Below are positions 58,081-64,000 of a stretch of DNA of 64,000 nt, piece after piece. A model generated the notes under the pieces. It was given only the letters and a program-made list of their open reading frames with translations. It was not told the DNA's origin and ran no database searches. The translations under genes and the position numbers were made by a program. Numbering within the stretch: position 1 is the stretch's first letter; each line of letters starts with the position of its first letter. The stretch is from NCBI GenBank assembly GCA_020881915.1, contig JAJFPB010000013.1:930001-994000 (forward strand). The letters are read 5' to 3'. The DNA comes from Paramyrothecium sp. XJ0827. Its lineage: Eukaryota > Ascomycota > Sordariomycetes > Hypocreales > Stachybotryaceae.

Positions 58081-59076
58081 CAGGGTAAGGAATCAATCCA
58101 CGACTTCCACGGTATTGATCAATATGTTGACTTCAATCCACGTCAACGTCAATCCACGAGACCTGTTGTTATGTAATCCATCCATCCACCGATGGGGGCT
58201 CGTGGATTGAGATGTGGATTGACGTGGACGCTAGTCAAGGGTAGGATGTCCCGATATATTTCGTTAATCCATACCATATATCTCTACCCAAACACTAACA
58301 CATCTAATCAGGCAATATCTCGGCCCCGTTTTGACACGTCGTGACACGCTATAATGCCTGAACGCGAAGGTTCCCCATTTACTCGGCTCGTACAGCCAGT
58401 GAACCTTCAATTTCGAGATGGCGGACTTAGACCCTAAACTACTGACCAACAACGAGCGGTATACCGAGGTCCCTCGGCCTGCTCTGGATCCGAACCCCGA
58501 AGTCCTCCAACCTTCTACTTGGGCACCCACCAGTGATGAGGAGTGGAGGATCTTCCGCGTCTGGAAGGATTCACGCTGGTCGAGCGCAACAATGATACCC
58601 TATCAAGAGTATGGGATTACAGGGTTGGGATTCTTCGACGTCATGACAGTGTAGCGATGAGCTCAGTGCGAGAGACGGTTCGCCGCCACTGGGTTGATGG
58701 TCACGCCCCTCCGAAACCGCTTAGACGCTGGGACAATTGGGCTGATCCAAACGCTGCGATCTTGGTTACGCGCAGCGGTAATCGAAGATACTAATAGCAT
58801 ACTGCTTGACGATACAGCATTTGAGGAGGCTGTTGGACGGGCTTGTTTGGAGAAGCACCAGGAGTAAGGCAATAGAAGTTTCGGCGATAGGTTCATGAAT
58901 TACCCGATTAGGAAATCCCGAGCTAATGTGACAAGGGTGTTCCACGAGTTCAATATTATGGACATCAATCCACAGATAGCCTCGTGGACATCAATCCACG
59001 AGCACTCTGCTGAGTAAGCCGTCAATTCAATCCATGAAGCCGGATATTGACGTGGATGGATTGATTCCCTACCCTG
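58081..59076. mobile_element. Small DNA element with CAGGG termini (hAT-like, non-autonomous)
   Basis: The ends are inverted: CAGGGTAAGGAATCAATCCA at 58081-58100 and CAGGGTAGGGAATCAATCCA as reverse complement of 59057-59076 (one mismatch in 20). Short TCAATCCACG motifs recur near both ends (58092, 58132, 58148; 58964, 58991), some inverted (58201, 58214, 59045). Such CAGGG ends and subterminal motifs resemble hAT elements. No 8-bp target duplication is visible and no transposase is encoded. The interior holds an unknown frame. Confidence 0.55.
58418..58654 (+). CDS. Hypothetical small frame inside the CAGGG element
   Basis: A 78-residue frame begins MADLDPKLLTNNERYTEVPR and contains WAPTSDEEWRIFRVWKDSRWS. 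A second protein-like block follows in another frame to about 58793 (RETVRRHWVDGHAPPKPLRR). It may be a captured gene piece or a decayed gene of the element. No family recognised. Confidence 0.3.
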   Translation: MADLDPKLLTNNERYTEVPRPALDPNPEVLQPSTWAPTSDEEWRIFRVWKDSRWSSATMIPYQEYGITGLGFFDVMTV

Positions 59077-59892
59077 GAGCCACCAAACGGACCGTGCTAG
59101 ATGCCTGCACCACTAACACCTGTGCCACCAAACTTCGCCTGGATCCTTGCGCCAATCGACCGCGCCAAATCCCCATCGCCAGACACTGCGCCACCACTCC
59201 AATCGACTGTGCCACAGCACTGGTTGAGCCAAGGATGGTAAACGTCATGCCTTTAGAGACGAAGTTCTGGAAGCTTCTTTCTTGACAAGCTCGAATCACC
59301 ATGAAGTCTGTGCGTGAAGCACCCAGTCTCTGTACCATGTCAAGCCACGGAATTCAGCCAATCTTTACCGTGGGGCCGTATCGTATCGATAGCTTATCGA
59401 TAAGATCTTCACGTTGCCTAGGCATTCCAAGCAAATTGTTTTCAACTTCAGTTCTTAGCACACTCATTTCACAGACGGGTTTCTTTGCTTTTACTTTATA
59501 GTCTCTAAAACACAACGATTCAGTACATATCAGCCACCATCAAATGTATACATATTAAACCACAAAATGCCGCCAATTCGGACGGCCAAAAACAACACAT
59601 TCTCGGGTGCTCAAGCTCCTGTTGACAATCTCCCAAAGAGGACGCTGCTCAAGTCTACGGGAGAGAACGCTTGAACATTTATTCTATGTATGTAAGAACC
59701 CGATACTAAAGGGTTGTATTATATATCTCAGTCTGCTTAAAAGATATAGTCCGCTACAGCGCATGCGTATGTGAATATGCTGTTCTTGTGCCAAGAACAG
59801 GCAATATGCTATAAAGCTCTACAAGCACTGTTTGTGAAGGTCCACTGCCTGAAGAGGATTCGTCCATCGAGTCCACCAAGTGTATCATGTAG
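59077..59892. other. No supported gene
   Basis: It contains spaced GCGCCA/TGCCACCA motifs at 59077-59225 and the palindrome-like TATCGATAGCTTATCGATAA near 59383-59402. No coding sequence is supported. Confidence 0.35.
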
Positions 59893-60468
59893 CTGTACAC
59901 CGCCCTGAAGGTCGTAAACGGGGCAGAGTTTGCCGCCGACGACTTCGTACCTGACCCAAAATACCCAGGATACCACCTTGCCGACGACGTGACTATCCAC
60001 TTCGGGCCACCACTCGGCATACTCTTACAGTCTAAAGATACCAAGGGCTTATCTATCCCCGCCCTGCCACCAGAAACAATCCTTGTTCGCTCGGTCTCAC
60101 AAACCCTCGATCCATCCAACCACAACTTCAGGTTCTTGTCTGCCAGATGCAGCCGCCGCGGCTTGCCCGTCGTCTCTGCTTTTGTGCTCACTGACTATAA
60201 GGCGCAGGGCAAGACATTCGCGGAAGTCCTCCTCGAGCTGCGAGGGAATAGTATCATCAATGGCGAGTCATCCAAATGCGACTTCACCAGCCTTTATGTA
60301 CAGCTATCCAGGTGCACGACACTGAAAGGCATCAAGCTCCTCAGTCCTGTGCGACACCAGGATTTCGTCGGAAACAAACTGGACCCTACCATCATCAAAG
60401 CCATGCAAAGACTCTCAAGCCTCGCAGCAGAAACGAAACGGAGCAATGAAGGCCGGAATGCTAAATAA
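59893..60468 (+). pseudogene. PIF1-like helicase C-terminal fragment
   Basis: From just after a TAG, the frame reads ALKVVNGAEFAADDF, then GLPVVSAFVLTDYKAQGKTF and SLYVQLSRCTTLKGIKLLSP, the last helicase motifs of PIF1/Helitron-type superfamily 1 helicases. It ends at 60468 after ETKRSNEGRNAK. About 190 residues remain. The ATPase motifs and any Rep domain are absent upstream, so this is a truncated copy. Such fragments in fungi often derive from Helitrons or from dispersed PIF1-like genes; I see no Helitron 3' hairpin. Confidence 0.65.
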
Positions 60469-60499
60469 TAATGACACACGAAATCAATACCCAGCCCTC

Positions 60500-61146
60500 C
60501 TACATTTCGTAAGGCGACCTTACCGCCTGCCAGTCATCCGGATCCTTTTCGCCGCTCTTACCGGGCCGAAACTGCTTCTGCTCCTCACAGTAACCTGCCC
60601 ACCACTTTTCGAAAGCCGACCGATTGTACAGATATCTCGGCGCACCTTCTCCCTCACCGAAGAGGTCCAGAATGTGGTCACAGTACATCCACACCCCCTC
60701 AAGATGGTGCAGCAGTAACGGCTTCTTGTCCTTGCGAGCTACCACGACGGTACCGACGTGTGACCGCCACTCCGGGGCAGCGAAACCGGACTCGGCGTCA
60801 ATGTTGAGGTACGTGGCAATTTGGTTATCAAGGTCAGCCCGGTTCATGGACTGAGTGCCCTCCCGGTGGATGACAAGCGGAACACCAATCAGTCTTAGGA
60901 TATCAGGGACCACCTACGAGAAAACAGGAGGATGCTCAGAAATTATCTTAGCAGACCAAGGCAAAAACGTGCGTTTCTCAACATCGCACCGGACGATAAC
61001 GGCGTGGGTGGGCCCTGGCGCGCTCTGCTCTCCAGTCAGCGGCGACGGAGTCAACTGTGGGATGGATGCATCAGCTAGTGGGTTGCCCATCAGCAATGGC
61101 GGCTGCTGCTGCTGCGCTTCTTCTGGCTCGGAATCGGTGTCTATGT
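60500..61146 (-). CDS. Hypothetical protein, at least two exons
   Basis: The 3' exon 60914-60500 follows an acceptor TCTCGTAG and encodes ILRLIGVPLVIHREGTQSMN, DNQIATYLNID, and an acidic/aromatic end (GYCEEQKQF, DPDDWQAVRSPYEM). The preceding exon contains a Glu/Gln-rich stretch (DTDSEPEEAQQQQPP) and HAVIVRCDVEKRTF. The exact donor is not clear, and an additional 5' exon probably lies above an acceptor near 61152. It is convergent with the PIF1-like fragment, 31 bp apart. No domain recognised. Confidence 0.45.
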
Positions 61147-61152
61147 TGTCCT

Positions 61153-61896
61153 ATATCATATTCTTAATCTCATCCAAGTATATCTTGAAGTAACAAAGTT
61201 TCGATCAAAGAAATCATTGCTTTGAGCTTCTGCGGAGACATTCAACAGGTGCAGCCCGGCTTACGAAGGAAGCCGCATTGACCCACGGGTAAGCTTCACC
61301 AAGCTGTTTTGGGGGCAAGGCAGAATTTCTTGGCCGGAAATAACCATATCTACCACCCAGGCCAATCGGCCAGTCCCTGTCCCCTTGCATCCCCCTGAAA
61401 CCCCTGAAAGGCGTGCATGGCTAGCGCTTCATGGAGAAGGCTAAGCCCTCGGCTAGCTCAGTCCCCTGCAGAACTCCACGGCCTGAACTGATGCTCCACA
61501 TAAACACCCAATGCTTATTTTTACGTTTAACATTTCTCGCGAGGCCGCAGGGGCCGGAAAATCCGGGGCGCATAAAAATTTGCTCCAGAGAGACTACAAC
61601 CTCCCGTGAGGTGTCAGCCGGGTGTCTGAAAACCCCGACCGAGATGGAGCTTCCAGGGGCTAATGGCGCATATCGGCGCACGAGACAACCAAGTCGCGAG
61701 GCAATCAAGCATTCGCCATTGTTCATTCCTCAACACTATTTGCAGATCACCGGGTAAGCCGCCTCGGAGCTGAAGAGCAACGAAGATACCTTGCCAATTT
61801 CGGATTTTGTAATCTCAACGTCCGAGGTTCTTGAGGTTGGCTTGTGAAAGTGAAATGTGGGATCATGGACAAGCCAAACAATCGACACAGGATGAG
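61153..61896. other. Upstream region of the secreted-protein gene; no gene supported
   Basis: Long overlapping frames occur at 61421-61757 on both strands but show no motif. The right part is probably the promoter of the gene at 62078. Confidence 0.35.
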
Positions 61897-61904
61897 TATA
61901 AATA
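61897..61904 (+). promoter_or_regulatory. TATA box of the secreted-protein gene
   Basis: TATAAATA followed by GGGGGC lies 174 bp before the ATG. A CT-rich stretch (ACTTCTCTCCTTCTTTTCTC, about 61995-62014) lies between, a common feature of strongly expressed filamentous fungal genes. Confidence 0.6.
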
Positions 61905-62021
61905 GGGGGCATTTTCTTCCCGAAATCGACTGTCTTTTTCGGATCATCACTCTCATCCACATTCTCAAGTCTTCAACTCAGAGGCTCCAACACCACTTCT
62001 CTCCTTCTTTTCTCCCAACAC

Positions 62022-62081
62022 ATGAGACTGCCTCTCACATTGGTTTTCACATTTCAATTTTCCAACCACACTTCAACATGA
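62022..62081 (+). promoter_or_regulatory. Upstream open reading frame overlapping the main start
   Basis: An ATG at 62022 opens a 19-codon frame that stops with TGA at 62079-62081, overlapping the main ATG (62078-62080) in the sequence ATGA. It may lower translation or feed reinitiation if the transcript includes it, which depends on the transcription start. Confidence 0.45.
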
Positions 62082-62668
62082 AGTTCCAGCTCTTCGCTAC
62101 CACTGCCATCTTCGCGGCCTTCGTCGTCGCCACCCCGGTGGCCGTTGACGATCTCGAGGACAAGAAACTCGCTGCCCGCGACGTCAAGGTGACCGAGGAC
62201 CTCGAGCTCGCTCTCGAGGTAGCCTTGACAGATGTCATTGCCATTCCCGACGAGGTTCTCTTGAAGGGCGACGAGGCCACCAACGAGTGGCTCGTGGACC
62301 AGGGCCTCCGCGATGCTGATGACGAACTCGACGACGACGACGACGGTGAGGAGGCCCCGGTCTCCGCCCGCGACGATGTCACCTCGCTGTCCATCTTTGA
62401 GAGGGACGAGGTCGAAGCTCGTGGCATCATCCAGGTGGCCAAGTGCGTCGCCGCCATCTCCAAGGTCATCATCTCCACTGCCATCCCCGCCGCCAAGCTC
62501 CTCAGGATCAAGCGCTACCTCAAGCTCCTTGGCGGTGTTAAGAAGACTGTCAAGCTCCTCCTCAGGGCCAAGACCAAGAAGCAGAGGATGAAGCTCGGCG
62601 GCAGGGCCCTCGTCAACCTCGCCAACGAGCTCTTCGGCTTCAAGAATATCAAGAAGAACTGCTCTTGA
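62078..62668 (+). CDS. Secreted precursor with acidic pro-region and cationic C-terminal domain
   Basis: A 196-residue intronless frame. It starts MKFQLFATTAIFAAFVVATP, a clear signal peptide. Residues about 23-110 are strongly acidic (EDLELALEVALTD, then a DADDELDDDDDGEE run). Single-Arg sites (LAARD, SARD, EARG) could be processed. From GIIQVAKCVAAISKVI the remaining 80 residues are Lys/Arg-rich and amphipathic (KLLRIKRYLKLLGGVKKTVK, RAKTKKQRMKLGGR), ending FKNIKKNCS. There are two Cys in this part, possibly one disulfide. Charge separation suggests an inhibitory pro-segment and an active basic peptide, as in antimicrobial or effector precursors (inference). No known family. The gene looks intact and has a good promoter context. 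Confidence 0.75.
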   Translation: MKFQLFATTAIFAAFVVATPVAVDDLEDKKLAARDVKVTEDLELALEVALTDVIAIPDEVLLKGDEATNEWLVDQGLRDADDELDDDDDGEEAPVSARDDVTSLSIFERDEVEARGIIQVAKCVAAISKVIISTAIPAAKLLRIKRYLKLLGGVKKTVKLLLRAKTKKQRMKLGGRALVNLANELFGFKNIKKNCS

Positions 62669-62981
62669 GCGGCTTGATCGGACACATGGGTGGCGTACCT
62701 TGCGTACTGCTGCTTACAGGGAGGACCAGGAATCTGGGAAGGAAAAATTCGGGGCGCTGCCGTAGTGTATGAGTGCGATTGTTACTGGTGACGAGTTCTA
62801 TTCTTACCACAGTCGTTACTGTTGAGAGTATTGTCTCGCTGTATATACTTCACTTCTTTCTCAAGCGGCCGAATTCACAATCTTTCTCTTGGTCGTCACG
62901 CTGCTATGACTGGTATTGATGCGGATCCCCGTCGTCGAGGCGCTGTCTCCTATAAGAAACACAGGTACTTCGTACCGCTGC
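62669..62981. other. 3' flank of the secreted-protein gene
   Basis: No gene. The 5' edge of the WD40 fragment lies somewhere in 62900-62982. Confidence 0.4.
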
Positions 62982-63452
62982 CTCTTTGGGGGACCGCGAG
63001 GTGCCACGCTGCTAGCGTCATTCTCAACCGATCTGACCATTAAGCTTTGGGATCCTTCAGATAATTACAAGAACATCAGAACGTTATCTGGGCACGACCA
63101 CAGCGCCGGTGCGGTCAGGTTCATTCCATCAGGAGCCGCTGGTGCCCCAGGGTCAGGAAACCTCCTCGCTTCAGCGAGCCGAGACAAAACCCTACGAACT
63201 TGGGACGTTTCAACCGGTTACCGCGTAATGACACTACGAGGCCATACTGAATGGGTTCGCGATGTGTACCCATCGCCGGACGGCCGCTTCCTCCTCTCAG
63301 CTGGGGATGATCAGACGGGGCGACTCTGGGATGTCAGCGCTACGACCCCCGAGATGAAGCTAATGCTGGTTGGCCACGAGCATTTTGTCACATGTTGTGC
63401 GCTCGCGCCTGCCACTGTAGATATCCTAATTCCTTCTTGTAGGCAGTCTTGA
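62982..63452 (+). pseudogene. LIS1/PAC1 (nudF)-type WD40 fragment
   Basis: The frame reads [20 protein letters not shown], then [80 protein letters not shown] and [14 protein letters not shown]. This pattern, including the [10 protein letters not shown] insert, is characteristic of fungal nuclear-distribution protein PAC1/NudF, a dynein regulator with seven WD40 repeats. Only about three repeats are present; the LisH N-terminus and the last repeats are missing. It is therefore a truncated duplicate, and the functional gene must be elsewhere. Confidence 0.7.
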
Positions 63453-64000
63453 GAGGTCTAAATACAAACTGATCTAGTTCGCCGCCGTTGATTTTGATCC
63501 AGTCCTTGAGGCTTTCGAGCTAGCACAAGGGCAAATAGTGTGAAGACAAGGACAAAGGTAAGCCAGAACAAGATGTATGGGATTGGCTTCATTGTAGACC
63601 GGCGTAAATGAGGCAAAGAGTGTGGATGAGGGAAAGGGCGAATCAGGCTAGCCGGAGCAGAAGGCAATAAGACGACAATGTAGACGCTTCCAATTGTGTC
63701 GGGGGTTGGGGGCTCAGCATAGAAAGTGTACGAGAAGCTCCAAATGAGGCAAGAACGTCCGGGTTCATGGGCGACCTATATACCTAGTATGTGAAGGTAC
63801 TTCGCCGACCTCAGGTCTCAATTACCTACCCAACTGCCTAGCTTTACCCCGCCGTGTCGGACCCAGTTCCTCAGGCAATGAACTCGCTCCAGCGTATCCG
63901 CGCCCATTGAGAGCCTTTGAGATGTTAGCGTCAGCTTGGCCAGGCTGAACTGTCTCTCGCAGTCAGTCGCCATCGCCGGAATGGCAAAGACGTCCAAGGC
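63453..64000. other. Right end of the window; possible membrane-protein 3' exon
   Basis: On the minus strand, 63667-63458 encodes one hydrophobic helix (ILFWLTFVLVFTLFALVLA) with a basic end (NQRRRTRSVCI). It could be the 3' exon of a gene whose other exons lie to the right, but no junction is proven. Confidence 0.3.

Noticed and set aside
61844..62077. Long in-frame N-terminal extension of the secreted protein
   Set aside because: It would bury the clear signal peptide; the TATA box and CT-rich leader lie inside it, so the ATG at 62078 is the start.
1..64000. tRNA, rRNA or CRISPR features
   Set aside because: A scan for B-box-like GGTTCGA sites with a matching cloverleaf gave none; no rRNA-like sequence or regularly spaced repeat-spacer array was seen, and CRISPR arrays are not expected in a fungal nucleus.

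Overview
The window looks like a gene-poor, repeat-rich stretch of a filamentous ascomycete (Pezizomycotina) nuclear genome. The evidence is short spliceosomal introns (about 45-65 nt, GT(A/G)NGT donors, CTAAC/CTGAC branch sites) and the repeat types: a pogo/Fot1-type DNA transposon, a Ty1/copia element, a Tad-like LINE and a RecQ-type helicase relic. Typical fungal accessory families are also present: NLR-type WD40, Zn2Cys6, arrestin-like, MFS sugar transporter, and a secreted protein with a kexin-style pro-region. I cannot name the species. Many genes carry single-base frameshifts or CAG/TGG-to-TAG stops. This fits a decaying compartment with RIP-like C-to-T change, but some frameshifts sit in short homopolymers and could be assembly errors.

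Layout. 1-16.7 kb is mostly unrecognised, with a stop-interrupted gene at 0.56-1.35 kb, two divergent paralogues of an unknown Ser/Asp-rich nuclear-looking family (8.6-9.6 and 11.0-11.6 kb) and an unknown gene with an AT-hook-bearing neighbour (12.8-14.0 kb). 16.7-22.3 kb holds a SNF2-type helicase relic, an unknown gene, two isolated pogo-type terminal repeats and a multiply frameshifted RecQ-type helicase. 23.1-25.0 kb is a complete pogo transposon with 48-bp terminal inverted repeats, inserted into the last codons of a spliced PD-(D/E)XK-like gene (25.0-26.2 kb). 27.9-35.3 kb carries a frameshifted arrestin-like gene, a zinc-finger locus, a WD40 fragment and a spliced multi-pass membrane protein gene.

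35.5-44.0 kb is the most structured part. A gene with a CxxC motif (gene A) is split by a copia element (35571-41173, identical 120-bp LTRs, GAATC target duplication). Gene A converges, with only 3 bp between stop codons, on a DDE-integrase gene (gene B). Together they look like a two-gene mobile unit of which I find no terminal repeats.

44-49.8 kb has unknown genes, one apparently RIP-inactivated, and old direct repeats. 50-55.6 kb is a Tad-like LINE (ORF1 with CCHC knuckles; ORF2 endonuclease and reverse transcriptase; RNase H in a shifted frame), followed by the 3' half of an MFS transporter gene. 58.1-59.1 kb is a small element with CAGGG termini. The right end has a PIF1-like helicase fragment, an unknown spliced gene, an intact gene for a secreted precursor with acidic pro-region and cationic C-terminus (62078-62668), and a truncated copy of a LIS1/PAC1-type WD40 gene.
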